Translations under genes and position numbers: made by a program
Assembly (NCBI GenBank): GCA_028708425.1
Contig: JAQVYY010000020.1
Coordinates: 1-53,073, forward strand
Reading direction: 5' to 3'
DNA from: Bacteroidales bacterium
Lineage (GTDB): Bacteria; Bacteroidota; Bacteroidia; Bacteroidales; Tenuifilaceae
DNA: 53,073 nucleotides
The notes under the pieces: generated by a model
Seen by the model: the letters and a program-made list of their open reading frames with translations, nothing else
What the model was told of the DNA's origin: nothing
Database searches by the model: none
Part shown: positions 43,602 through 52,920 of the stretch, piece by piece
Layout: every line of letters begins with the position of its first letter
Numbering within the stretch: the first letter of the stretch is position 1

Positions 43602-44291
43602 TTAGGATACGGGTTCGTTAAGTAAATCCATAAACTCGGTGGTATTGGCTTCCATGGTGAATACCACGTTTTCTACCTTGGCAACAAGTATATTATAAGC
43701 AAAAAAAGCGAATATACCAACAATAAGGCCGGCTACGGTGGTTACCATGGCGGTGTAAATACCATTCGAGAGCAAGCCCACATCAATATTGTTTCCAGCC
43801 ATTGACATATCGTAAAAGGCCCTAATCATACCTACTACAGTTCCCAAGAAACCGATCATAGGCGCACCACCTGCAATTGTGGCCAGTGTTGGTAGTCCGC
43901 TTTCAAGTTTCGATATTTCCAGATTACCCACATTTTCAATTGCTGAGGTAACATCAGAAAGAGGCCTCCCAATTCGTTGTAAGCCCTTTTCAATCATATG
44001 GGCAACCGGTGTATTTTGGTTACGACAAAGAGAAACCGCCGATTCAATTTTATCATCGTGAACGTATTCCTTTATCCTATTCATAAAGTTTGCATCTTCT
44101 TTTGCGGCCTTTTTTATTGACCAAAACCGCTCAATGAAAAGGTAAACTGCTATAAACCAAAGCAACACGAGGGGAATCATAATCCATCCACCCTTAAATG
44201 CCAAATCCCAAAAGCTAAGGGTGAGTTCCTTTGCAGGTTCTGCTAAAACATCTGCAGCCAAATCAATTTGTAGAAGCATTATTCGAATCAT
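43602..44291 (-). CDS. exbB: ExbB/TolQ-family MotA-type proton channel protein
   Basis: A 229-residue inner-membrane protein with three transmembrane segments (about 30-50, 128-150 and 170-195) and the MotA/TolQ/ExbB signature GLPTLATIAGGAPMIGFLGTVVGM near 130-155. It forms the pentameric channel around ExbD. It is first of the three-gene energising operon and begins 52 bp downstream of tamB. Confidence 0.94.
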   Translation of the reverse strand: MIRIMLLQIDLAADVLAEPAKELTLSFWDLAFKGGWIMIPLVLLWFIAVYLFIERFWSIKKAAKEDANFMNRIKEYVHDDKIESAVSLCRNQNTPVAHMIEKGLQRIGRPLSDVTSAIENVGNLEISKLESGLPTLATIAGGAPMIGFLGTVVGMIRAFYDMSMAGNNIDVGLLSNGIYTAMVTTVAGLIVGIFAFFAYNILVAKVENVVFTMEANTTEFMDLLNEPVS

Positions 44292-44343
44292 ATTAGTATT
44301 TATTTTTGGACGAAATTAATAAAAAAACGTAGAAAGAGTAAAT

Positions 44344-47300
44344 CTATTTTATTTCTATAAAATCTGTTTTTACTGGATCTTTATTAAACGGCGATAATGT
44401 ATCTGCTTTGGTTTCATTATCAATGCCTTGTGAGTTGAATTCGAAAACATCTCTTTTTTTGCGAGTAAATAAATTTTTATACTTAGTAAACAGTTCGCTA
44501 AGGTTATTAAAATCTTCGCGATACATTATACCTGCACCAGCTGTATACTCACCGTAGTTTGCGCTGTACATTAGCTCATCGTTGGATCGATAGAAGGCTT
44601 TAAGCCGTAACTTCCCCGATGGAACTATCTTTAAGTCGGCGCTAACATCACCCACAAATCCGCTGCTCACATTCTCGTTGCCCATGTCGAAGTTACTATT
44701 TATGGTAAGCCTTTCGTTAAAAAGTTGGGTTGACAGAGCCAGCTCTATTTCGGTTGGGCTTAGCTCGTCTCCAGGCCTCCAATTCACGCCAAAGTCAAAA
44801 GCGGTTGAGATTTGTGAAACCAGGTTGCTAATCTGGTTCGATAGCACTTCGCCTGCAGTAGACGCTAAACCTTGTCCCATAATAGCATTTTGTGCTGTTG
44901 GATCCTCGCTGGTAAAGCTTTGAATAACTAGAAGCGACAGGAATTGTCGGTTAACACGCTCCTCGGTATTTAGAGCATCCTGAACCACCGCCTTAGCCAT
45001 AGGATCGTTTTCTGCCATGGGAACTTTTATGTCGAAACCAATTTTTGGTTCCAAAAGTTTTCCCGAAAGATTGATGTAACAGTCAACCTGCGTCCGATTG
45101 TTGTAAATCGGATCGTCGCTTCCGGGATTAAGGTTTTTTAATGTGGTTCGGAGGCTATAAATAGCGCTTATATCCATAAGCGCATCAACAACGTTACCAT
45201 TCCATGTAAGGGTGCTTCCCTGTCCGATTTTAAACCTTTTGTTAATAACTCCTTGCAGCGTAAATAGGTAGTCCCCTTGTTCAATGGCATACTGTCCAAA
45301 CATGTTGAAAATATTTTCTCCCATGTCCACCTCCATTTTTAGATCTCCGGAACCATTTGCCTTAATAATATCGCCTTGCTGCTTGTCGATTATAATCTGA
45401 ACATCGGCTTCGGGAGTAACCTCTAGATCGAGCGAAATATTAATATTGGGCTTTTCGGTATTATCGAGCTCCCCATGCTCTTCAATTATAATAATTTCTT
45501 CGCTTTTATTAAGAAACTGAACAAAGTCATACTCATCTACGCTGCTATTTGACGATAGTGGTAAGAAGATGGCGGTTCGTGGCTCTGTTTTAATCGAAGC
45601 GTTAACGGCTAAGTTACTGGGAGGGCCTGTTACATTGGCTTTGCCGCTTGCGTAAATAGTTCCGTAAAATGTGTCGTTGTCGTGCTCGTTGGTTTTTAAA
45701 AGCAGAAAGTTAGAAGGGGCAAGGTTAAGATTTAGGCTGATGTTTTTAAAGTAATTGGTATTAATCTTTCCATTTAGCATGGCAAGCCGGTTGTTGCTAT
45801 CGTAAATCTTGAAGTCTTGAAATAGTAAGTCGCTATTTTCAATGGTTATTTTATCGTCAATAAAGTAGCGCGTTTTAGTGAAATCGATGGTTGTAGCAAT
45901 GCTGTTCATTCTTAGGGTGCCGTTAAGCAAGGGCTTACTGCTACTTCCTGTGATGTTAATATTACCCGAGATAGCCCCTTGCATGTTTGTAACGGCTCCA
46001 GCCACTAGCGGTTCTATTAGCCCAATGGGAATATCGTTTAACCTAGCGAAGAATTGCAACTTTTGTGTTTCGAGAAAGTAATCGCCCCCAAGATTAATGG
46101 CATGATTGCTATGGATATTCTTAACGTCAATTGATAGTCGCTTATCCTGTGGATGCCACTGGCTATTGAGCGTAATTTGTCCAAGTTCGTAAGTATTGGC
46201 GTGTAGGCTATCTACTTTTAGATCAGCATAAAAAAGAGGGGTGTTAGCTATGTTGGTAACTTTGGCATACCCGTTAATTGCCCCGCCAAAGGTGTAACCC
46301 ATATTCTGGGTGTAAAGGTTTACGTTCGAAACATCAATGTTTCTGAGGGTGGCCTCAATAAAATCAGATTCTTGTGATCCAATTTCACCATTTATGCTAA
46401 GCGTTTGCGTTTTGTTGTATAGCAGTATGTTATTAAATAAGATCGTAGAGGTGTCAATTACTACTTCCGATTCATTTATATTCCAGATGGTGTCGTTTAG
46501 TGTGAATTCTGAGGGTACAAAATTTAGGTTTACCGTTTTATTTCCTAAATTATGAGCAAACAGGGCTTTCGTATTTATCCGACCAAAATTTTCTATCTCC
46601 GTTTTGTTATCCCATTCAATAGATGTTTTTAAGCTGTCGTTTTGTGCTGCGGTACGAATTGACACATTTCGAATATGCGAGTTGCCTATGCTAATTTGGG
46701 GCGAAGTAATGGTGGCGGTTAGGGTTGAGTCGTTAGTTATACCCTCAATTAAAACATCCTTTATTATATTGGAGCCCAGCTGTATTTCGGGAATTCTAAT
46801 TTTAAGGTTCAACGTTTGTAAGTCGGGGTTGTAAATACCAAATACGTTGGTGTTTTCAACTATTCTGAAGTTTGGGAAAAGCACACTGCATAACCTATCG
46901 GAGTTTTTTAGTCGTAAACGAACAATGTAATCGTTAAGTTCAGGGTTGTCAACCCCTGTGGGCGTAATATCGGGTTTTACATTGTTCTGGCTAAGCGCAG
47001 GGATGTATAGGTATAGCAAGTTTTTTAGCGATGATAATATATTCGTATAGTTATATTTTCCCCTAATTTCACCATCTACAAATTCCGATTTTAAAGTAAT
47101 TTGCTTGCTGTCGGCAGTGTTTATTGCGCTAACTATAATGTCGGATGTTTTAATCTCTCCGTTTTGATTTCGGTAAAAAACGTTAACCGCTTTTATATCT
47201 CCTTTTATGTTGTCGATGCTGTTTCCGCTAAATTGTGCAGTTAAAAGAACTGAAGCTTCCGATATGCTATCGGTAGTGTTTAGGTTAAGTTTTACTAAGT

Positions 47301-48894
47301 CGATTTTTGGTACAAAGGCAGAGAAGTCGTACGTTGGGATAGTGTTGGATAGGTTAACTTTACCCAAGAAGTTAACCTTGGCATTGGGGTCGTTTACCGA
47401 TAGTGATCCCTCGAATGTTTTATTGTTTAGCGTTCCATCAATATTTATGTCTGAATATTTATAGTTATTGGCATCGATTGAGTATATGGTAGCGTTAGTA
47501 GTTGCATTTAGTGTGCTTTTATAGTCGGTACCGCCGTTTACCGTGGCTGTCATGCTAAGCTCACCAAATGCGTTGCTGCTAAGTAGCGTACCTAAATGTA
47601 ACTGTTGGGTTGTAATTTTACCTTTAAACTGGGTGGTTTTTTGCTTGTCGGGTTTAATCGAAAGGTCCATTGACACGTCGCCAATATTGGTTTTAAGGGT
47701 GCCATACGTAACGAAATCGGTAATAAATCCTGTGAAGTTTCCCGAGAAGCTAATTTGTTCAAGTGTGTTTAGCACATCGGGTAGGTCTATTACCTGTTTT
47801 TCCGAATCGGCAAACGATAAGCTTTCTAAGTCGAAAACACTAGTTTCAAAGTCCTTAACATCAACAAAAATAAAGGTGTTGTTAATATCGGGTAACCCGG
47901 TTAGATTAATATTGCCGTTAATGAAAGTGTTTTGGGCAGCCTCTACCTTTAGGTTGCGAACTCTGAGGTCGCTTACTGGGCCTCGGAATGTCCCTTCGAT
48001 TTGGGCAAACTCATCAAAATTTTTAATCTTAGGAACAAAGAAAGATAATGCGCTGGTTGAAAGCTGGCTACTCGCTATTTCCCCGTTTAGCTTCACGTTA
48101 TTAAGAAAATCTTTCATCTCACTCCAGTCAGAATAGCTAAACCTTAGGTAAGGAATGTTTATGTCCGATTTCATTGCTTGTATGCGCAGCCTTTCAAAAT
48201 CCATATGGTTTTTACTAAGGCTCATGTCGGATCTAAGTCGTTCAATTTCAAAACCGCTTTTTTCTAGGCCTTCTAGGTTTTTAATGGTAAACGCTATTGT
48301 GTCGCCCGTAATGTTTAGGTTTGATACATCGAGATGCAGGCCCTTGATATCCATGTCTTTAAAGTTAATGCCGTACTCATGGTCTTTGTCATTCTGCTTT
48401 TGCATCCTGAAATTTGATTCAGAAATTCTAACATTTCTCGCATTTATGGTTATGGGGTTGTCCGACTTTTTGGAGGTATCTTTCGATTCAGTGAAATTAC
48501 CGATGAACCTTGCTAGGTTCATTTTGCCTATGGTGTCGGATTGGAAGTTTATAAGAGCCTTATTAAGTATAATGCGATGGAAGTTTAGCGAGTTTTTTCG
48601 CTTGTTGTATCCTAGTAGGCTTGCCGATATATTTTTCGAGAATAGCAGCGTGTCGCCGTTGTCGTCTTCAGCGTAAACATCTTTTAATACAACGCGGTTA
48701 AAAAGCCGAAAATCGAATTTGCTAATGCGAATTTTTGTGTCGAATTTTTGTTCAAGGGCTTGTGTGGTTTGCTCTACCAAATGATTTTGCACCCTGGGTA
48801 CCTGAATTACAAGCCATAACGCTGTTGGCACTAGTAGTAGCACCAATGCAATTATTATGAAAATAGTAGCTGTTTTTTTTATAACTTTGCGCAC
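44344..48894 (-). CDS. tamB: translocation/assembly module TamB-like protein (DUF490)
   Basis: A 1516-residue periplasm-spanning protein with one N-terminal signal-anchor (about 10-30). An AsmA-like N-terminal domain (QVPRVQNHLVEQTTQALEQK and KFDTKIRISKFDFR around 32-65) is followed by a very long repetitive beta-structure of the bridge-like lipid-transfer type. The C-terminal DUF490/TamB domain (about 1120-1470) includes FLSLLVIQSFTSED and STAFDFGVNWRPGDELSPTE. It helps move lipids or assemble outer-membrane proteins with TamA/BamA. It has a GTG start (48894), as no ATG fits. It is divergent from tsaD, a common arrangement in Bacteroidota. Confidence 0.93.
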   Translation of the reverse strand: MRKVIKKTATIFIIIALVLLLVPTALWLVIQVPRVQNHLVEQTTQALEQKFDTKIRISKFDFRLFNRVVLKDVYAEDDNGDTLLFSKNISASLLGYNKRKNSLNFHRIILNKALINFQSDTIGKMNLARFIGNFTESKDTSKKSDNPITINARNVRISESNFRMQKQNDKDHEYGINFKDMDIKGLHLDVSNLNITGDTIAFTIKNLEGLEKSGFEIERLRSDMSLSKNHMDFERLRIQAMKSDINIPYLRFSYSDWSEMKDFLNNVKLNGEIASSQLSTSALSFFVPKIKNFDEFAQIEGTFRGPVSDLRVRNLKVEAAQNTFINGNINLTGLPDINNTFIFVDVKDFETSVFDLESLSFADSEKQVIDLPDVLNTLEQISFSGNFTGFITDFVTYGTLKTNIGDVSMDLSIKPDKQKTTQFKGKITTQQLHLGTLLSSNAFGELSMTATVNGGTDYKSTLNATTNATIYSIDANNYKYSDINIDGTLNNKTFEGSLSVNDPNAKVNFLGKVNLSNTIPTYDFSAFVPKIDLVKLNLNTTDSISEASVLLTAQFSGNSIDNIKGDIKAVNVFYRNQNGEIKTSDIIVSAINTADSKQITLKSEFVDGEIRGKYNYTNILSSLKNLLYLYIPALSQNNVKPDITPTGVDNPELNDYIVRLRLKNSDRLCSVLFPNFRIVENTNVFGIYNPDLQTLNLKIRIPEIQLGSNIIKDVLIEGITNDSTLTATITSPQISIGNSHIRNVSIRTAAQNDSLKTSIEWDNKTEIENFGRINTKALFAHNLGNKTVNLNFVPSEFTLNDTIWNINESEVVIDTSTILFNNILLYNKTQTLSINGEIGSQESDFIEATLRNIDVSNVNLYTQNMGYTFGGAINGYAKVTNIANTPLFYADLKVDSLHANTYELGQITLNSQWHPQDKRLSIDVKNIHSNHAINLGGDYFLETQKLQFFARLNDIPIGLIEPLVAGAVTNMQGAISGNINITGSSSKPLLNGTLRMNSIATTIDFTKTRYFIDDKITIENSDLLFQDFKIYDSNNRLAMLNGKINTNYFKNISLNLNLAPSNFLLLKTNEHDNDTFYGTIYASGKANVTGPPSNLAVNASIKTEPRTAIFLPLSSNSSVDEYDFVQFLNKSEEIIIIEEHGELDNTEKPNINISLDLEVTPEADVQIIIDKQQGDIIKANGSGDLKMEVDMGENIFNMFGQYAIEQGDYLFTLQGVINKRFKIGQGSTLTWNGNVVDALMDISAIYSLRTTLKNLNPGSDDPIYNNRTQVDCYINLSGKLLEPKIGFDIKVPMAENDPMAKAVVQDALNTEERVNRQFLSLLVIQSFTSEDPTAQNAIMGQGLASTAGEVLSNQISNLVSQISTAFDFGVNWRPGDELSPTEIELALSTQLFNERLTINSNFDMGNENVSSGFVGDVSADLKIVPSGKLRLKAFYRSNDELMYSANYGEYTAGAGIMYREDFNNLSELFTKYKNLFTRKKRDVFEFNSQGIDNETKADTLSPFNKDPVKTDFIEIK

Positions 48895-49038
48895 CTTAGT
48901 AATAGCAATAAGAAACTTAAATCAACACATAAACTATGCCACTTGTAAAAAGTGCCCTAAAATAGTTAAACCCCTTGTATTTTAAGGTTAAAAACTGTTG
49001 TATTTTGGGGGTTTTTGTTCAATGCACAAAAATATACT

Positions 49039-50055
49039 ATGAGCGTAATTATTTTAGGGATAGAATCATCGTGCGACGACACCTCGGCTGCGGTAATTAG
49101 GGATGGTCACCTTTTGTCGAACCTTATAAGTACCCAGCAAGTTCACGAAGAGTATGGCGGTGTAGTACCCGAGTTGGCATCTAGGGCTCATCAAGCAAAT
49201 ATTGTTCCAGTTGTCGATATGGCCATAAAACAAGCGGGGATAAAACTTGGCGATATTTTGGCCATTGCTTTTACTCGTGGCCCTGGTTTACTCGGTTCAT
49301 TGTTGGTGGGTACATCGTTTGCCAAGGGGTTGGCCATTGCTCAAAACATTCCCCTAATTGAGGTTAACCATCTACATGGGCACATTCTGTCACATTTTAT
49401 TTTAACCTCAAACCAAACGCAGGTGCCTGGTTTTCCATTCCTTTGCCTTTTGGTTTCGGGAGGGCATACGCAGCTGGTTTTGGTTAACAACTTTGATGAT
49501 ATGCAGATTATTGGAAAAACCATAGATGACGCTGCTGGCGAGGCGTTTGATAAGTGTGCAAAGGTTATGGGGTTGGGCTATCCTGGTGGGCCCGAGGTTG
49601 ATAAACTTTCGGCTTTGGGTAACCCTACCGCTTTTCGGTTCGCAAAGCCATTGCCCCATGGTCTCGACTTTAGTTTCAGCGGGCTAAAAACTTCATTCCT
49701 ATACTTTTTGCGCGACAACCTTGAAAAGGATCCAAATTTTATTGAGAATAGAAAGTACGATCTCTGTGCATCGTTGCAGCACACCATAGTTACCATACTG
49801 ATTGATAAGCTGGGAACGGCCGCCCGTAAGTTGGGTGTTAAGGAGATCGCTCTGGCCGGAGGGGTGGCTGCTAATTCAGGGCTTAGAGATGCCGTAATGC
49901 GATTGGGAAAAAAGCGTGGGTTACGTACCTTTATTCCTGAGCTTAAGTTTACAACCGATAACGCTGCAATGATTGCCATTGCTGGATACTATAAGTTTAA
50001 AAAGAATGAGTTTGCCGATCATAGCTTAACCCCTCAGGCCCGTTTACCTTTTTAG
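49039..50055 (+). CDS. tsaD: tRNA N6-adenosine threonylcarbamoyltransferase
   Basis: A 338-residue ASKHA-fold enzyme that transfers the threonylcarbamoyl group to A37 of ANN-decoding tRNAs. It has the N-terminal GIESSCDDTSAAV (about 6-18), the metal site HLHGHILSHF (about 113-122), LVSGGHTQLV, GEAFDKCAKVMGLGYPGGPE and GGVAANSGLRDAV (near 270-282). The ATG at 49039 is used rather than a TTG at 49015 because the family starts directly before the ILGIESSCDDT block. It is divergent from tamB. Confidence 0.97.
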   Translation: MSVIILGIESSCDDTSAAVIRDGHLLSNLISTQQVHEEYGGVVPELASRAHQANIVPVVDMAIKQAGIKLGDILAIAFTRGPGLLGSLLVGTSFAKGLAIAQNIPLIEVNHLHGHILSHFILTSNQTQVPGFPFLCLLVSGGHTQLVLVNNFDDMQIIGKTIDDAAGEAFDKCAKVMGLGYPGGPEVDKLSALGNPTAFRFAKPLPHGLDFSFSGLKTSFLYFLRDNLEKDPNFIENRKYDLCASLQHTIVTILIDKLGTAARKLGVKEIALAGGVAANSGLRDAVMRLGKKRGLRTFIPELKFTTDNAAMIAIAGYYKFKKNEFADHSLTPQARLPF

Positions 50056-50078
50056 ATTTTGAATGCTATGTGGGTTAG

Positions 50079-50228
50079 CGAAACCCCAATTATTCATTCG
50101 AATAATTGCTGTCTCCGACAGCGACTAAGTTTCACTACCAATTTTGTTACCCAAAATTGGGTTCAACTAGGTCGGGGTAACCCGCATTTGCATTCATCTT
50201 TTACAAATTTGATAAATAATGCAGGTTA
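50079..50228 (-). repeat. dispersed repeat, long copy 5 (inverted relative to copy 1)
   Basis: Read on the minus strand this has the same block order as 4609-4752: AACCTGCATTATTTATCAAA, then GAATGCAAATGCGGGTTACC, AACAAAATTGGTAGTG, and a closing hairpin AATTATTCGAATGAATAATT. The long form also extends through CCCCGACCTAGTTG, as in copies 2 and 3. Confidence 0.75.
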
Positions 50229-50280
50229 ACGAAATTTGGGCAAATTATTCATCAGAAAAACTTATTGCACTTAAAAATGT

Positions 50281-50288
50281 TACTTTTG
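50281..50288 (+). promoter_or_regulatory. -7 promoter element (TACTTTTG) for the 7TM-HD gene
   Basis: TACTTTTG matches TAnnTTTG and ends 27 bp before the ATG at 50316. No good -33 TTTG is seen at normal spacing. Confidence 0.4.
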
Positions 50289-50315
50289 TATACGTATCAT
50301 AATTTATTATAGGGC

Positions 50316-52415
50316 ATGAAAAAAATTTTCCGATTTATAAAGAAGTACTTCAGAGAAATTTTAAGGGTAGCGTATTTCGTTATAGCTATAGTGCTAATTG
50401 TGCTAGCCTTGCCTCAGGAGCGTCGCTTTAAGTATGAGTTTCAAAGGGGAAAGGTTTGGATGCACAACGATCTGGTTGCACCTTTCGATTTTTCAATATA
50501 CAAAACCGATGCCGAGCTTATAGCCGAACGAAACGCCATTCTTAATAAATTTAAACCCTTTTTTAAGCTAGATACAGGTAATGTGTCAGAGGTAATACAG
50601 AAATATCGTTCGGATATTCAGCGAGTTATTTCAGGTTTTGACGAAGATGTACAGGTTAGCCCTGAAGCGTTACAGATGTTTGAGGATACCTTGAGGTACG
50701 TGTATAATGTTGGGATTCTGTTCCCCAATGAGTATGCAGAACTTCAAAGTGCAATGCAAAATGGTATTACGGTTGTCTTTCACAATCAGGCTTTCGACTC
50801 GTCGGTAGACCATGTTTTTATGGTAAACTCTGCAACCGAACGATTAAGTAGGGTGTTTAAAGACGTTTTTAGTAAGGCTGTTGACTCTATTTATTACAAG
50901 GATTTTAAAAACATCAGCATTTCAAGTTATGTTAAGCCCAACTTAAAGTACGACCCCGAATCCACGAAACAGGTTAAACAGGATATGATGGCCAATTTAT
51001 CGGAAACAAAAGGGCTTATATACTCGGGTGAGCGTATTATTAGTAACGGTGAGGTAGTTAATGCCGATTTGTACCAAATACTATTTTCGCTAAAACGGGA
51101 ATATGAGAGTCGTTTAAACCTCATTGACGACACCCGCTTGCTTGTGGTTGGTCAGGCGTTGGTGGTAACCGTTCTGTTTATGGTGCTGTTTCTATTCCTT
51201 TTCCATTTTAGGCGAGATATTCTGGATAGCGATTCAAAAGTTCTGTTTATCCTGTTGCTAATTACTACTTTAACCGTTATTTCGGTTTTACTTTTGCGGC
51301 GCGAGTTGGTAAGTATATACATAATTCCGTTTGCTATTATTCCAATTTTTATTCGCACTTTTTTCGATTCCCGTTTAGCTCTTTTTGTCCATTTGGTAAC
51401 CGTATTCTTGGTAGGCTTTTTTGTGCCCAATAGTTTTGAATTTGTTTTCATTCATTTTATTGCAGGGGTTGTTGCCATAGTTAGCCTTGCAAAGGTTTAC
51501 AGGCGAAGTAAACTTTTTATGTCGGTTGGGCTTATTTTCCTAACCTACTCGGTTTTGTATTTAGGGATAGTGCTTATTCAGGAGGGTACACCCATGGCAA
51601 TGAATCCGCTCTATATTGCTTGGTTTGCAGGTAATGCTCTATTGCTATTGGCGTCGTATCAGCTTATTTATGTTTTTGAAAAAATGTTCGGTTTCCTTTC
51701 CGATACAACCCTTATGGAGCTAGGCGATACGAATCAGAACTTGCTTCGCAAGCTAGCCGAGGTGGCGCCAGGCACTTTTCAGCATTCGATACAGGTGGCA
51801 AATCTAGCCGAGAGCGCTATGCATAAGATTGGGGGAGACCCTTTGCTGGTGCGTACCGGTGCGTTATATCATGATATAGGAAAAATTAACAATCCCTACT
51901 ATTTTACTGAAAATCAATCGCCCAACTTTAACCCTCACGATGGCATTGAGTTTAATGAGAGTGCCGAGCTAATTATTAAACACGTTTCTGATGGTGTGCA
52001 GATTGCTAAGAAAAAAAGATTACCCGAGCAAATCATCGACTTTATAAAAACGCACCATGGAACATCAAAGGTGCTTTACTTTTACCGATTATATAGAGAT
52101 AGATTCCCCGATTTAGACGAGGGCTTAGATGCGTTTTGCTATCCTGGGCCAAAACCTTTTTCGCGTGAAACCGCAGTGCTTATGATGGCCGATGCGGTTG
52201 AGGCCGCTTCAAAGGCCATGAAGGATGTTAACGTTGAAAACATTAGTAGTTTGGTTGACAATATTATTGATTACCAGCAGAACGATGGGCAATTTAACGA
52301 CTCCAATATTACGTTTAAGGATATAGCAGAAATAAAAGAGGTGTTTAAAAAGAAGCTGCAAAATATTTACCACGCTCGTATTGAGTATCCAGAAGAATCC
52401 GCAAGCAATAAATAG
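50316..52415 (+). CDS. 7TM-HD family phosphohydrolase (PgpH-like)
   Basis: A 699-residue inner-membrane protein. It has one N-terminal transmembrane helix (about 14-32), an extracytoplasmic 7TMR-HDED domain (about 40-265), seven transmembrane helices (about 270-465) and a cytoplasmic HD domain (about 480-660) with motifs HSIQVANLAE, ALYHDIGKI (the His-Asp pair), and KTHHGTSKVLYFYR. Family members such as Listeria PgpH hydrolyse c-di-AMP; that activity here is inferred. It resembles YqfF-type proteins and stands alone. Confidence 0.93.
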   Translation: MKKIFRFIKKYFREILRVAYFVIAIVLIVLALPQERRFKYEFQRGKVWMHNDLVAPFDFSIYKTDAELIAERNAILNKFKPFFKLDTGNVSEVIQKYRSDIQRVISGFDEDVQVSPEALQMFEDTLRYVYNVGILFPNEYAELQSAMQNGITVVFHNQAFDSSVDHVFMVNSATERLSRVFKDVFSKAVDSIYYKDFKNISISSYVKPNLKYDPESTKQVKQDMMANLSETKGLIYSGERIISNGEVVNADLYQILFSLKREYESRLNLIDDTRLLVVGQALVVTVLFMVLFLFLFHFRRDILDSDSKVLFILLLITTLTVISVLLLRRELVSIYIIPFAIIPIFIRTFFDSRLALFVHLVTVFLVGFFVPNSFEFVFIHFIAGVVAIVSLAKVYRRSKLFMSVGLIFLTYSVLYLGIVLIQEGTPMAMNPLYIAWFAGNALLLLASYQLIYVFEKMFGFLSDTTLMELGDTNQNLLRKLAEVAPGTFQHSIQVANLAESAMHKIGGDPLLVRTGALYHDIGKINNPYYFTENQSPNFNPHDGIEFNESAELIIKHVSDGVQIAKKKRLPEQIIDFIKTHHGTSKVLYFYRLYRDRFPDLDEGLDAFCYPGPKPFSRETAVLMMADAVEAASKAMKDVNVENISSLVDNIIDYQQNDGQFNDSNITFKDIAEIKEVFKKKLQNIYHARIEYPEESASNK

Positions 52416-52631
52416 TATTATTCAGGGGTAATTGTTACGAGTTATAGAGCAAGATGCCCCTTACTAGCAGTAATGATTGTTAGTTCTGCCCCTGTCTTCC
52501 TGTTTTATGCGGCGTTCACAACGCCAAAAAAATTATCTTTGATTATCAACACTTTATGATTTAAATTTTTGCACTTTGGGTCATGCGGAGCTATTTTTAG
52601 GGTACGTTCCTGTCTTCAGCGTTGCAACACC
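52416..52631. other. gene-free stretch before the transposase remnant
   Basis: No gene. There is a small hairpin GGCGTTCACAACGCC (about 52512-52526). The sequence TGCACTTTGGGTCATGCGG near 52570-52588 could be a terminal inverted repeat of the decayed insertion sequence, but the matching other end is not identifiable. Confidence 0.4.
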
Positions 52632-52920
52632 CTAAAAGTTTTTGCTAATTATTTGATATAGTTCAGCCTGTTCTTCGTCCATCTGTAACAACCTTGACCT
52701 GGAATTTTTTAATCTGGCAATGTGTATGTTATTTGGTACATGTTGTGAGTTAGTTCTGCTGCCTTTTTTATGGATAGTGATGATTTTTCTTGATACAATA
52801 CCCTTTCAAACTCCTTATAAATACAGTAAGCGGTGAAAGATATGCATATGTGGGCTTCAATACGATGACGCAACCGATGATATATTGGTCTTATCCGAAG
52901 ATCCGTTTTTTGACATGTGG
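52632..52920 (-). pseudogene. truncated, frameshifted transposase remnant (IS4/IS1634-type C-terminus)
   Basis: The minus strand encodes KTDLRIRPIYHRLRHRIEAH, ICISFTAYCIYKEFERVL and NMYQITYTLPD, the C-terminal part of an IS1634/IS4-family DDE transposase, including the glutamate-bearing helix region RRIEAHI. The frame stops at 52709, but the next frame continues RLKNSRSRLLQMDEEQAELYQIISKNF to a stop at 52632, the usual C-terminal end, so there is a frameshift near 52711. Upstream of about 52920 the sequence no longer looks like transposase, so the N-terminal three-quarters is missing. The element is not functional. Confidence 0.75.

Noticed and set aside
47543-48136. 197-codon open frame antisense to tamB
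   Set aside because: Antisense shadow with low-complexity Ser/Leu composition inside a large conserved gene.
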